A stretch of DNA of 64,000 bases from an uncultured Flavobacteriaceae bacterium (GCA_947493175.1 CANLQD010000003.1:434001-498000); one strand, 5' to 3'. Shown: positions 28,101 through 37,338, counted from the first letter of the stretch. Made by a program: numbers and translations. The notes: generated from the sequence alone by a model not told the origin.

Positions 28101-29624
28101 GTGTACCTGGCAGATGCTGCCAATAGAACGGAACCTATTTTTAATTTTGATAATCTAAGAGAATTTAACGGCTGGGAGGTAAAGAATAACATCTTTGTGG
28201 CCGATGAGGCACGACCCCGATTGATCTACAATGCAGGATGTACCAAATGTAGTACCATAGACATGACCAACAACCTGTTCGTAAACGTCCAGGACAATGT
28301 TGCAAACAATTTCTATGATGAAGACCCCGGCTTGACATTGCAGGGCGAACAGCCCGCACCATTTTTTGCACCTCTTAGCGCTGCTAGCTTTGTAGTCGAT
28401 AAAGGAGTGGAAATGGGTATCCCATTTATAGGGGATGCCCCAGATCTGGGTGCTTTTGAGTTTACCCCTGTTGCTCCTGAAACCGAAATTATCGGTGAAA
28501 TGGGAAATGTAACTACACGACAGGAAGGCAAAAAAACCTGGTATACCGTAAACTTAAACAATGTATATGAAAACCCCATCGTAGTAATGGGCCCCGTAGA
28601 ACGCAAAGGTGCACAGCCAGTAACCATTCGAATAGACTCTATCACCAATAACAGTTTTAACTATCAAATAGATGAATGGGATTATTTAGACGGCTCACAT
28701 ATTCCTGAAACTATTTCGTATTTGGTAGTAGAGGCTGGAGTACATGAATTGACCAATGGAAAAAAGATAGTGGCCGGCAAAGAAGTGGCAGCTATTAATC
28801 AAAAATGGCGAACCGTAGACTTCGGCACGGCCCTTTCAGAGACTCCGGTGGTGCTTACGCAAATATCGAGTTACAAAGGCAATCAAGCTGTTGTTACTCG
28901 GCAACGTGACATCACCAGCACTGACTTTGGAGTTCGCGTTTTTGAAGAAAAGAAAAACGACGGTAAGCATGTCAGGGAAGATATGGACTGGATTGCCATA
29001 GAGACTGGAATAGACTCGGAAGCTTCGACCAACTTTGAAGTGACACTTTTAGATCAGGGTTTTGATCAGCAGTTCAGAAGCGTAAACTTCATACAATCGT
29101 ACAGCAATGAACCAGTTGTGGTAGCAGCAATCCAAACGGATAATGATTTGGATCCTGCCGGGCTACGGTTTATTAATAAGTCTTCTAGTGCTGTCGAGAT
29201 TAAAGTGGAGGAAGAAAACTCTACTGGTGATGGTTTTCTGCGTGATGCCGATGAACGGATAGGATATGTTGTTTTTGGAGCTCCCGGAAACCTAGAGGGG
29301 ATATCTTTGAATATGGATCAGGCGGTTGCTTTGAAAAGCCAGTTAATACAAAACGGCGATATGGAAGGCGGATTTTTTAAACTGGGACAAAACCCTGTAG
29401 CGACGACGCTGAGTTTTGCATATGATTTAAACCAAGATCAGAGCACGAAAATAGTCATCTATGACCTTATGGGAAGGCAAGTGGCTTTCAAAGAACTTAC
29501 AGAACTTAGCAAGGGACAACATGTTGATCAGATGGATGTAAGCAAACTGCCTACCGGAATTTATATCGTGAAAGCAGACTTTGATAAGCAGGTCGACCGT
29601 ATCTTAAAAATTATAATTGAATAA
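25170..29624 (+). CDS. Giant secreted multi-domain protein with beta-helix and T9SS type A C-terminus
   Basis: A 1484-residue protein. Signal peptide 1-21 (ends STAQ). Three tandem copies of a roughly 185-residue beta-sandwich (concanavalin/DUF1349-like) start near residues 30, 211 and 397, each opening LPxPWxFxxIGxP and containing GKYGLMIRE or GKHGLMIRS, ERV and FIGFAATAL. Next comes a right-handed parallel beta-helix (about 600-1110) opening TVYVRTDGADT with DGLTPETAFKSLAYA, the DUF1565-type start of polysaccharide-acting helices. Residues about 1120-1395 carry repeated strands like those of H-type-lectin-like modules, and residues about 1402-1484 are a type A sorting domain (VIYDLMGRQVAFKEL, LPTGIYIVKAD). 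Likely a surface or secreted glycan-binding or lyase-like protein; no catalytic site was identified. Confidence 0.88.
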   Translation: MKNITLWSLCSLLLCVQFSTAQDDGSNTETLPSPWQFTDIGDPVPGNADFENDVFTIQGTSGEIFNTADKFHFIYQPFSGDIEFVAKIPAEVRGKYGLMIRETLEASSRNAMMERVDADRQFFQWRDNVTGFPAVAGPNISGPTFLKIVKIGDRISGFSSIDGIDFNQIGSITIADFTDNFYIGFAATALTATTMEARFEEVSIKNITLDPDALPEPWAFSNIGNPEDPGNAGFLDGKFQIEMTNGEIFKERDTLQYVYQQVSGDLSFVAKITAEESGKYGLMIRENLEANARNAMVERVNRNRQFFQWRSGVGGGSKAIEGPNLSGPVFFKITRAGDVISAFSSTDGVDFELLGTREFTALPEDLFIGFAATALSSSPGTRVDFEPINLETFPLSPDDLPTPWEFANIGNPEPPGIGGFRNDVFSILATKGEINLGADDFQYIYQPRSGDISITARLNAEFIGKHGLMIRSSLEADAAHYMIERVAPNKFFDQWRDDNGGAVDGNQSGLLTGIPYYLKLIKQGTTITALTSFNGETFQIIGQRDMPALSGDFFIGLASTAQLNGREGVFEIRSEFYEVAISTTDLALPPEPVVATVYVRTDGADTLDRDGLTPETAFKSLAYACDRTAAGSTILMGPGEFEATRAAVLKSDYTLVGNGAEGPDATVIKAAPDWKTIDGLPEPRTNQVNSLNIANYLAILNPKSTNLGQVASNLSISDIKFMSNSLDPEELIEGGVLLRDVTNVTFKDVVFENFIWTGIRLIAVADVEVSDAVFKDASFLKQSNEWGGNIQTNVITNGSFHDILFLDESGTQSQGNSIKGQFHTNLKIFNCDFTQDGGGFDIEFAFSRDSGVEMFNNKFDAAISFPQSGGQGDPNEKGFDYSIWIHDNMFTSSYSFEGPKDYLRINNNFFDVQSTGGRIYSQFGGNNPGPVEFYNNTLVNVDRGFFWKVPNASGTGNFDQNGDPFGRLDNVKIYNNTVYLADAANRTEPIFNFDNLREFNGWEVKNNIFVADEARPRLIYNAGCTKCSTIDMTNNLFVNVQDNVANNFYDEDPGLTLQGEQPAPFFAPLSAASFVVDKGVEMGIPFIGDAPDLGAFEFTPVAPETEIIGEMGNVTTRQEGKKTWYTVNLNNVYENPIVVMGPVERKGAQPVTIRIDSITNNSFNYQIDEWDYLDGSHIPETISYLVVEAGVHELTNGKKIVAGKEVAAINQKWRTVDFGTALSETPVVLTQISSYKGNQAVVTRQRDITSTDFGVRVFEEKKNDGKHVREDMDWIAIETGIDSEASTNFEVTLLDQGFDQQFRSVNFIQSYSNEPVVVAAIQTDNDLDPAGLRFINKSSSAVEIKVEEENSTGDGFLRDADERIGYVVFGAPGNLEGISLNMDQAVALKSQLIQNGDMEGGFFKLGQNPVATTLSFAYDLNQDQSTKIVIYDLMGRQVAFKELTELSKGQHVDQMDVSKLPTGIYIVKADFDKQVDRILKIIIE

Positions 29625-29654
29625 CCAGCAATTCCTTCCAAACCAAACGAATAC

Positions 29655-29690
29655 ACTTTCCCTAGTTATAAAAAGCTAGGGAAAGTATTT
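29655..29690 (+). terminator. Terminator after the giant secreted protein
   Basis: An 11-bp perfect stem (29655-29665 ACTTTCCCTAG with 29676-29686 CTAGGGAAAGT) and a 10-base loop, starting 31 bp after the stop. The trailing T run is short (ATTT). Confidence 0.7.
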
Positions 29691-29758
29691 ACAATTACCA
29701 GTACCAAACCCACTCAATCCAAAAACGCATAGCATCATTTAGTTCATATGCCAACTAC

Positions 29759-29792
29759 CACAATAGGGCAGATTGGTTAACACCCTATTGTG
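29759..29792. repeat. 10-bp perfect inverted repeat in the promoter region of the M57-like gene
   Basis: CACAATAGGG (29759-29768) and CCCTATTGTG (29783-29792) are exact complements separated by 14 bases. It lies 103 bp upstream of the lipoprotein start and has no T run, so an operator or RNA structure is more likely than a terminator. Confidence 0.55.
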
Positions 29793-29894
29793 CCAAGGCA
29801 AGAAGCATCTATTTGAATTTTGGTATGGAATCGCTGTGCGTTTACCATCCCGACACTACTGAATTGTATATGAATCCAAATAAATAGTAACACT

Positions 29895-30824
29895 ATGAAA
29901 AGAAAAGGTTTTTTAAAAATGTTGATTGTATGTGGTCTTATTACTTCGTGCTCCGAAGAAATAATAGAGCCTGTTCAGGATGGGGAGTCTACCATTTTGG
30001 AAAGTCAGGAGCTTGGAGTTGAGCAAGAAATAGTAGACATGCTAGACGCCATGTATTTGAATACCCAACAGGTTTCTATAGCGTACAACCCAAAAATAGA
30101 TGGCACAAAAGAGAAAGGCTACTTGGTTGAAAAGGATTTATTTCTCACAAAATCCGAAATAGTTGAAATGTATGAGGCCCAGGCCAATAATCGTAAAAAA
30201 GGCGAAGGGTTAACGAACAGACACTATCGAAGTAGATTTCTCGTAGACTTGGATGCCGATGGAAAAAGGGAACTAAAGGTATTTGCTTTTAGAAATTTTT
30301 CAATCCCGGAAGGTCAATTGGGACTTTCGTCTAGAGAACGGAAGGCTTTAAGATCTGCCATAGGGAGGTACAATAACTTGAACAACTTGGATATCACTTT
30401 TAGGCTAAAGTTTTCCAACGATCCGGTAGACCTGGAAAATGCGGATATTTGGGTGCTGAACGACCCATTAAAACCGGCCAATACCTCTGGTGCCAACGCA
30501 AGATTTCCTAAAAGAAACGGGAACCCGGGAGAGGCGATTAAAATCTTCAATTTAGACGATCTAAACGATGGGCTTTTAGAAGCTGTTTTCACCCATGAAT
30601 TAGGACATACGATCGGTTTGCAACATACCGATTATTATACCCTTGAGAGCTGTGAGGGCAGGGATATCAACGTGGGAAATCCTAATCCGGCAAACGGGGT
30701 ATCCATTGATTCGACACCGGAAGAAACAGATCTTAATTCCATTATGCTTGCATGTTTGGACAGAAATCGAACCGACGGAAGACTTAGCCGTTTTGATAAA
30801 AAAGCATTGAGAACCCTTTATTAG
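29895..30824 (+). CDS. M57-like (HExxHxxGxxH) zinc metalloprotease lipoprotein
   Basis: A 309-residue lipoprotein (signal ending GLITSCSEE) of the dual-action HEIGH/M57 type. The zinc site is HELGHTIGLQHTDY near residue 234, followed by the Met-turn-like NSIMLAC near residue 280. N-terminal propeptide-like part has FLTKSEIVEMYEAQ. Ends in the conserved TLY. A paralogue with the same layout lies at 61530-62375. Presumably cuts extracellular protein at the cell surface; substrate unknown. Confidence 0.9.
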   Translation: MKRKGFLKMLIVCGLITSCSEEIIEPVQDGESTILESQELGVEQEIVDMLDAMYLNTQQVSIAYNPKIDGTKEKGYLVEKDLFLTKSEIVEMYEAQANNRKKGEGLTNRHYRSRFLVDLDADGKRELKVFAFRNFSIPEGQLGLSSRERKALRSAIGRYNNLNNLDITFRLKFSNDPVDLENADIWVLNDPLKPANTSGANARFPKRNGNPGEAIKIFNLDDLNDGLLEAVFTHELGHTIGLQHTDYYTLESCEGRDINVGNPNPANGVSIDSTPEETDLNSIMLACLDRNRTDGRLSRFDKKALRTLY

Positions 30825-30835
30825 ACCTGAATTTT

Positions 30836-30883
30836 TGTAATTAAAAGAGGGGCATCTTTCAAGATGCCCCTCTTTTAATTACA
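30836..30883. terminator. Bidirectional terminator, 23-bp perfect hairpin
   Basis: 30836-30858 is the exact reverse complement of 30861-30883 with a two-base loop. A-rich left flank and T-rich right arm give a U-rich tail in both directions, and it sits between convergent genes (30824 plus, 30937 minus). Confidence 0.9.
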
Positions 30884-30936
30884 TTTAAGTTGTACTCTTT
30901 AAACTAAATGATTTGCAGAGTAGTATATTCCAATCA

Positions 30937-32727
30937 TTACCTAGCATTCAACCATGAGAATTCCATGTCATAATACTCGTGATCCTCTCCGTCTTCTCCA
31001 TCCAACAAATGCATGTTTTCAACCCCATGATGATCTCCCAGTTCGCCAGGACCGCCTGTAAATCGACTGTCCAAAACCCGCTCTAAAAACCCAGTTTCCC
31101 CATACTTTTCTACATCGGGATTGTTCAGGTTTTTTACCACTTTGCCACCGTACTCATAATACCATTCCAAAGCAGCTTCCTCTTTTTTAACACGCCATAA
31201 GAAATTTGTAATGAGGGCCATGTTCTTCAAGTCATCATTCTTGCCGACTCCTTTTTTATCGGGGTCATCGATCCAGTTTTTGGTCACATAGAGCATGGTC
31301 CAAGCCAGTTTAACCTGCAGCTCATCATACAATTCCAGATAGCCTGAAGGTGCAGCATATGCTTCCGCATATTTATCCAAGCCTTTTATTTTAACGTGTG
31401 CCATTGGGTGAAATGCTAGATAGTCCGAATAGCTAAAATTGCCAAAATTCAACTTATAGAAGTCAAAATTCGCTTTTATCATGGCATGGGCCGCAAAGCC
31501 AGCACGCTCCATAGCCTCCCGGGAATAACCGGTATGACGATGGCTGTCAAAGGTTCCATTAAGCCAAAACCAACTGCTCTGAATCTCATTCTTCATCAAA
31601 AAGGAATTTTGGCTACTGGTTTGCCCCTCAATAGTAGCTAGGTCAAAACCGGCAACCTCTAAAAGTTCTTGGGCACTGTTTAAAGGAAATGTGCCCGTTT
31701 TCAAGCCCTGGTCGGGCAAGGGTTTTCTAAAGTGATCTCCAATTTCCCATATCCTATTGGAAGGACTGGAACCTCTATAGCGTGCGCTGGTCGCTACACG
31801 TTCATCCCACCAGCCAAAAACAAAATCTCCGTCTTTGGGCATATCCATACCAAACGCTTTTTCTCGCATCAAATGCATGGCCATAAGCCCTGATATATAC
31901 TTTTTCTTAGCCACTATTCTCCCAATATTTCCTCTTTCCAAGGGCAGATTTTGGTCCGAGCATTCCGAATAGTTTTCCACAGCATCTATCAATTTTCGAA
32001 GATTGGCCCGGGAAGGATATGCACTATAGTTGCTTCGAATCTCCTGTATCCGGGGATTGCTATCAAGACAGGGCAGGTTGGGCATCCACTCATTGACAGT
32101 GCCGAAAGCATCGCCGTGAAAATGATCACTGGCCCAAAGCGGAAACTCAATCCCTATTCGCATTTCCTGCAGATTTATATCGGCAAGCTCATCTCTTATT
32201 TGAAGCGCCAAAGCTTCGTCTACATCAGAAGTAGTAAAAAGGGAGGGGACCCATTTGGGCAGTTCGGTTTTTAGGAATTCAAAATCCCTCTCGATGGACT
32301 TGGATCCATTCAGAACGGAACCTCCAGGCTGAAAGAGCCGGTGTTCTCTGGAAGATGCCAATTGTGTAAGGTTATATCGTTCTCGTATAGCGTCTACATA
32401 ACGTACTATGGCATCGGCGTCCTCTTCTGAAACATGAGGAGCGGCCCTTCTTCGGATATCTTCTTCGGCGAAGTCAAAAAAGGCAAGATCAAAGGCGTCG
32501 GGGGCATGACAATTGGCGCAGGCCGCTCCTCCTAAAATCTGTCCGGGTTTATTAAAAATTGCCTCTCCCTCGGCTATGGCCTGTTCTATTTCGGGAGAGC
32601 TTGTAAATTCAAAGGGAATACTACCATCGACCGATAAAGTTTCGGTAGTTTCATAAGGTTCAATTTCATCACTGCACGACCATAGAAAGGCCATGCAGCC
32701 TAGTGCTACGTATTTTAAGTTCTTCAT
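30937..32727 (-). CDS. Large c-type cytochrome lipoprotein, unknown function
   Basis: A 596-residue lipoprotein. The frame is open to 32853, but the ATG at 32727 gives a proper lipoprotein signal (MAFLWSCSDE). A single heme-binding CANCH lies at residues 70-74 with an adjacent APDAFDLAFFDF. The remaining 500 residues are mainly helical, with conserved-looking SWFWLNGTFDSHRHTGYSRE and a His/Asp-rich tail. Only one CxxCH was found, so it is monoheme. Most likely an electron-transfer or oxidase-related outer-surface protein; no named family recognised. Confidence 0.8.
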   Translation of the reverse strand: MKNLKYVALGCMAFLWSCSDEIEPYETTETLSVDGSIPFEFTSSPEIEQAIAEGEAIFNKPGQILGGAACANCHAPDAFDLAFFDFAEEDIRRRAAPHVSEEDADAIVRYVDAIRERYNLTQLASSREHRLFQPGGSVLNGSKSIERDFEFLKTELPKWVPSLFTTSDVDEALALQIRDELADINLQEMRIGIEFPLWASDHFHGDAFGTVNEWMPNLPCLDSNPRIQEIRSNYSAYPSRANLRKLIDAVENYSECSDQNLPLERGNIGRIVAKKKYISGLMAMHLMREKAFGMDMPKDGDFVFGWWDERVATSARYRGSSPSNRIWEIGDHFRKPLPDQGLKTGTFPLNSAQELLEVAGFDLATIEGQTSSQNSFLMKNEIQSSWFWLNGTFDSHRHTGYSREAMERAGFAAHAMIKANFDFYKLNFGNFSYSDYLAFHPMAHVKIKGLDKYAEAYAAPSGYLELYDELQVKLAWTMLYVTKNWIDDPDKKGVGKNDDLKNMALITNFLWRVKKEEAALEWYYEYGGKVVKNLNNPDVEKYGETGFLERVLDSRFTGGPGELGDHHGVENMHLLDGEDGEDHEYYDMEFSWLNAR

Positions 32728-32958
32728 AATTATTTGGGGTTTAATTATGATGAAATGTATGAATTCATCGATTAACAGCACAATCTTAGTGCAGTTTTTC
32801 GATGAATTGCAGGCCCTGCAAAAGAATATAACAGGTAATTTCCTACAAGACAATAAAACGTCCTATTTCATGCAAAACTGGCCTGGTATATGAACATGCT
32901 GTAATTTTCTAGGGTGCAAAAAACCCTGCTCTAAATCTCTTTTGGCATGAACAAAAAA

Positions 32959-33681
32959 CTAAAGAATCTTACCCTCCAAAAAATCAAAAACCTTTGTTCG
33001 GTAACTCGAACCTATGGGGAGTTCAATTTCATCGATCTCGACCTCGTTTTTGGAATAGCCGGTAATCCGTACGGGATCGATAACATACGATCGGTGGATC
33101 CTTAGAAAACCAATTCCGAGCCGTTTTTCAAATACCCCGATGTTCTCCTTGACCCGAATATGCCGTGATACGGTATGAATTTCAATGTAATCCTTAAAGC
33201 TCTCTACGTAGATTACTTCGTCTAAATACACCTTAATTTTCTTATGGCCTTGATGAACGAAAACTGTTTTCCTTTCCGGGAGTTCCTTCCGTTTGTCCAA
33301 ACCGGGCTGAGAACTCTTTTCCATCTCCTTAAAGAATTTCTGGATAGCCAAGAAAAAGCGGTCAAAAACAATGGGTTTTAGTAGATAGTCCAATGCGCTC
33401 ACCTCAAAACCCTCTAAAGCATATTCGCGATAGGCCGTCGTAAAAATGACTTGGGGTTTGGTGACCAGGTTCCTAAAAAAATCGATGCCCTTCATCACGG
33501 GCATATTGATATCCAAAAAGAGGAGGTCTACCCGCTCTTTAGCAAGAATGGAAGATGCTTCCAAAGCATTATTGCAACGGCCTAAAACCTTCAGTTCGGG
33601 TATTTTGGAAACATGCTCCTCGATAAGCTCCTGCGCCAAGGGTTCATCATCGATAATTAAACAGGTATAGGTTATAGACAT
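32959..33681 (-). CDS. LytTR-family response regulator
   Basis: A 240-residue regulator: REC domain with acidic pair IIDDEP, phosphoacceptor Asp57 in LFLDINMP, switch strand YALEGFEVSALDYLLKP, and a C-terminal LytTR domain (about 135-238; VIYVESFKDYIEIHT, FLRIHRSYVIDPVRITG). Its start overlaps the stop of the kinase gene upstream, so the two are translationally coupled. Confidence 0.94.
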   Translation of the reverse strand: MSITYTCLIIDDEPLAQELIEEHVSKIPELKVLGRCNNALEASSILAKERVDLLFLDINMPVMKGIDFFRNLVTKPQVIFTTAYREYALEGFEVSALDYLLKPIVFDRFFLAIQKFFKEMEKSSQPGLDKRKELPERKTVFVHQGHKKIKVYLDEVIYVESFKDYIEIHTVSRHIRVKENIGVFEKRLGIGFLRIHRSYVIDPVRITGYSKNEVEIDEIELPIGSSYRTKVFDFLEGKIL

Positions 33682-34721
33682 AGTTCCAATTCGGTGGTAT
33701 AGGCCGTAGACCCATTCTCTACATTTAACCGGTATTTATTGGGATATAATAGTTCTAACTGCTTTTTAACGTTGGACAAGCCCAGATTTTTTCGTTCCGA
33801 TGTTTTTTCAACACCCTTTGGCTTGGTATTGTTCAGCTTGAATAACAAACTATTATCCTTGTTTTCGACACAAATCTGAATCGATGCCGTATCTATCGCT
33901 TCCGAAACCCCATGCTTGAAGGCATTTTCAACAAAAGTAAGCAACAACAAAGGAGCTATTTTTTCTTCTCCGGTAATCGATTCGTCAAAAGCGACTTTCA
34001 CCCGTTTTCCGTATCGGATCTGTTCCAGTTCAATGTACTTATTGATCAGCAAAAGCTCATCTTTCAGCAATACATACTTTTTATCACAACGATAGAGCAT
34101 ATAATCCAAGATATGGGAAAGGTTTTCGATGACCCGAACCGTCTTGTCCGATTTCTTAAGTGCCAATAGGTACAGACTATTCAACGTATTGAACAAAAAA
34201 TGTGGGTTCAGTTGATTCTTCAATGCATTTAACTCAGCTTCCCGTTTCTTTTCGTGCAACTCAAGAAGCTGCTGTCTTTCCCGATAAAAAGAAATTGCTA
34301 TTAGGATCACACATGGGTAGGCATAGTACAAAGATTTCGAAAAAAATTGGTTGAAGTTGATATAGATACTTTGAAAAGTAGGTGCTTCAAACCGGGTAAG
34401 GAATACTTCGTAAGTCGATGGGTAATGCGGAATCAGATAGGCAACCAGATAAAACGTACAAAAAGCATGTATGATGGCAAAAAGTGCAATCACGGCAAAG
34501 GAAAAGACCAGTCCCCCACCCCTATTGAGTACCTTGGGGACCAGAAAACCAATGATGGTATACGCTACCACCATCTGCAATAATACCCGAAAGCCATATA
34601 CTTCTAAGAGCTCTTGAGTATCTGCATAATACCAACTTGCGCTTGCTGTCGAAAACACAAAGACACAACTCCAAAAAAGAAAATGAAGCAACATATCACG
34701 TTTGGTTTTGAAGTATTCCAT
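33672..34721 (-). CDS. LytS-type sensor histidine kinase
   Basis: A 349-residue kinase with four N-terminal transmembrane helices and the His_kinase/HATPase region (LNPHFLFNTLNSLYL phosphoacceptor box, VENAFKHGVSEAI N box, LGLSNVKKQL lid). The frame extends to 34859, but the ATG at 34721 starts MEYFKTKRDMLLHFLFW, which puts the first helix where family members have it. Divergent from the receptor gene at 34954 with a 232-bp spacer. Partner of the LytTR regulator at 32959. Confidence 0.92.
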   Translation of the reverse strand: MEYFKTKRDMLLHFLFWSCVFVFSTASASWYYADTQELLEVYGFRVLLQMVVAYTIIGFLVPKVLNRGGGLVFSFAVIALFAIIHAFCTFYLVAYLIPHYPSTYEVFLTRFEAPTFQSIYINFNQFFSKSLYYAYPCVILIAISFYRERQQLLELHEKKREAELNALKNQLNPHFLFNTLNSLYLLALKKSDKTVRVIENLSHILDYMLYRCDKKYVLLKDELLLINKYIELEQIRYGKRVKVAFDESITGEEKIAPLLLLTFVENAFKHGVSEAIDTASIQICVENKDNSLLFKLNNTKPKGVEKTSERKNLGLSNVKKQLELLYPNKYRLNVENGSTAYTTELELCL

Positions 34722-34953
34722 AGCGGCTGTTGTTATCCCAACATACTGCCAAGATAATCGTAATTGTTTGGAAAATGATGGCGTAGAAGACGAAAAGGCA
34801 GTTTCAGCATACAAATAACCATTCTTTGTCCCCAAAGTGAAATGGTCATCTAAAAACAAGCCATGGTACGCAAAACCAATTGCTTTATCTCCCTCTTAAT
34901 TTTTACAAGCTGTTACCATCTAGATTTGGCAAAAACCAAAAAAACAGTTCATC

Positions 34954-37311
34954 GTGCGAAACATCATTTTTTATGCTTTACTGTTCTTCGGCAACCTTCT
35001 ATTCGGACAAAATACCGGCGCTATTTCCGGTACCATCCTGGAAAAGAACAGCGGCCAGCCATTAGCATTTGCCAGTGTTGTACTCAAAACACAGGAAGAG
35101 ACCTTACTTTCGGGAACCATCACCGACGACAAGGGAACTTTTCGATTCAATGAATTGAACAAAGGGACCTATTTTCTGGAAATCGAATTTATAGGGTTTG
35201 CCCCACAGAAAACCACCATTCAACTACGAGCAGATCAAACTTTGAACCTCCCAACATTATTTCTTTCCGAAAGTGCCGAAGTTCTCGATGGGGTTACGAT
35301 AACAGCCGATAAGTCGACCATAGAACAACGATTAGACCGAAAGGTCGTGAATGTAGGCAAAGACCTGATATCGCAAGGACCTTCGGCCATCGATTTAATG
35401 AACAACTTGCCGTCTGTAAATATCAATTCAGATGGGAACATATCGTTTCGTGGAAGTGAAAATGTTCGGATTCTAGTCGATGGCAAACTGAGTAATCTGG
35501 AAAACCCGGCCAACGTACTTCAACAAATTCCTTCGAACTCCATCAAAAAAATCGAGCTGATTACCAACCCCTCGGCCAAATACAATCCCGATGGCCTCAA
35601 CGGCATCATCAATATAGTACTGAAGAAAACATCCCAAGAGGGTTGGAATGTTGCCTTTGGTGCCAACTCCATCATCGCCCAGAGAGAACGTTACAATAGC
35701 AGTCTATCACTGAACTTTAAGCCACGAAAAACCAACTTCTATATGGAATATAGCAATGGTTTTGGGGACCAAATCACCGATGGCGTTGTCAATCGTTTCG
35801 ATTTAAACTCGAATCAACTCACCAGAAATGTCAATAATAGAAAATCGAATGTCGTGAAGTTAGGAGCCGACTTTTATCCCTCTAAAAATACCCTTCTTTC
35901 TATTTTTACCAATCAGAATTTCTACAATGCCGCCTTTGATGGTGCAAAGGACGTAATCTTCGAGGAAGCAACGGAGAACAATTTTTCATTGAACGACCTG
36001 CTGACCAGGGACAACCACACCCAGACCTACAATGCGGATTATAAATGGCTAGTGAACGGGGATGCGCATTTCTTGGAGTTCGAAGTCAACTATAATCTTT
36101 TCGATAGTGAGGTGATCAATGATTTTGATTTCTTTGGAAATACCACCGTGCCATCCTATCTAGAAACGGTTGACGACCGGCGATCGGTACTCACTTTTAA
36201 TCTTGACTATAGTCTGCCATTGGGCGAGAAAGCCAAACTAGAAATAGGTGGGGAGAGTCGCATCAACGATATCGAAAACAACTATGTTTCTACCAATGCC
36301 GAACTGCAAAACGCAGTCTTTGCGTATGACCGTGATATTTATTCTTCCTACCTTATCTATTCCTCCTTGTTAGGGAAATTCAAGATCAACTTAGGTTCAC
36401 GTTTTGAATACTATTTAGTGAATGCGCAGTTTGATCAAGCCCTATCTGGCATGGAACTATTCGATCAAGAGCTGTTCAATATTTTTCCATCGGCCTTTTT
36501 GAGCTACCAATCTTCGAAGGAAAGTCCACACCAATATCAGCTAAGCTATGGCCGTAGAATCGAGCGGCCTTCATTTAACCAAGTAAACCCTATACGGCAG
36601 GCGACCACCCCCCAAATTTTGGCAACCGGGAACTTACGCCTAGTACCCCAATTCAGTAACACCATAGAGGCCAACTACCTGTATCGTTTTAGTACAGGTT
36701 CTTTTAGTTCAGGAGTTTTCTATAGAAGAATCGAGGATGAAATTAACCGCATCGGCATCTTCGACCAAGAAGACCCTAACCTTCTGAGACTGAGCTATGA
36801 TAATTTTGATAGCAACAATGCCTATGGGATAGAGTTGGGAAGCAATTTAAGCCTTACCAATTGGTGGCGTACCAATATGAACATTGAACTTTACACAAGA
36901 CAACAACGCGGTACCATTGAGGAGGAGGAAGTAACCGTGCAAAATACATTGGCCAACGTAAAATGGACCCATAATTTCACTATCGACAAACAGTTCACAG
37001 CCTCTTTGTTCGGATTTTACAGCGGTCCTCAGGAAATTTTACAATACGAACTGAAACCCAACTATTATTTCAATATGGGCCTGCGGTACAATTTCCCCAA
37101 TAGCAATGGAAGCATTAGCCTAAATGCCAACGATGTTTTCGGCACCCAACGCTTTGCCTTCAGAACATTCAGAACCGTCTTTCAAGAAGGTCGGTTTTTG
37201 AGGGATACCCAACAAATTTTCATTGGGTTGAACTATCGTATAGGGGGCAAGTTGGCAGCTCGCTCGCGAACGAAACGAAAGACCCATATCAAAACAGACC
37301 GTTTTTTATAA
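34954..37311 (+). CDS. Outer-membrane beta-barrel receptor (TonB-dependent receptor-like, DUF5686/OMP_b-brl type)
   Basis: A 785-residue outer-membrane protein with GTG start and signal peptide (ends LLFGQ). Residues 20-105 are a carboxypeptidase-regulatory-like domain (GAISGTILEKNSGQPLAFAS), about 115-205 a plug domain (LISQGPSAIDLMNNLPSVNI, IKKIELITNPSAKYNPDG), and the rest a 22-strand-like barrel of the outer_membrane_beta_barrel (PF14905) type with terminal GLNYRIGG. Such proteins lack a classical SusC arrangement. The divergent LytS/LytTR pair is the obvious candidate regulator. Confidence 0.92.
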   Translation: MRNIIFYALLFFGNLLFGQNTGAISGTILEKNSGQPLAFASVVLKTQEETLLSGTITDDKGTFRFNELNKGTYFLEIEFIGFAPQKTTIQLRADQTLNLPTLFLSESAEVLDGVTITADKSTIEQRLDRKVVNVGKDLISQGPSAIDLMNNLPSVNINSDGNISFRGSENVRILVDGKLSNLENPANVLQQIPSNSIKKIELITNPSAKYNPDGLNGIINIVLKKTSQEGWNVAFGANSIIAQRERYNSSLSLNFKPRKTNFYMEYSNGFGDQITDGVVNRFDLNSNQLTRNVNNRKSNVVKLGADFYPSKNTLLSIFTNQNFYNAAFDGAKDVIFEEATENNFSLNDLLTRDNHTQTYNADYKWLVNGDAHFLEFEVNYNLFDSEVINDFDFFGNTTVPSYLETVDDRRSVLTFNLDYSLPLGEKAKLEIGGESRINDIENNYVSTNAELQNAVFAYDRDIYSSYLIYSSLLGKFKINLGSRFEYYLVNAQFDQALSGMELFDQELFNIFPSAFLSYQSSKESPHQYQLSYGRRIERPSFNQVNPIRQATTPQILATGNLRLVPQFSNTIEANYLYRFSTGSFSSGVFYRRIEDEINRIGIFDQEDPNLLRLSYDNFDSNNAYGIELGSNLSLTNWWRTNMNIELYTRQQRGTIEEEEVTVQNTLANVKWTHNFTIDKQFTASLFGFYSGPQEILQYELKPNYYFNMGLRYNFPNSNGSISLNANDVFGTQRFAFRTFRTVFQEGRFLRDTQQIFIGLNYRIGGKLAARSRTKRKTHIKTDRFL

Positions 37312-37338
37312 TTTTTTAATCATTTTAATTCCAATTCT

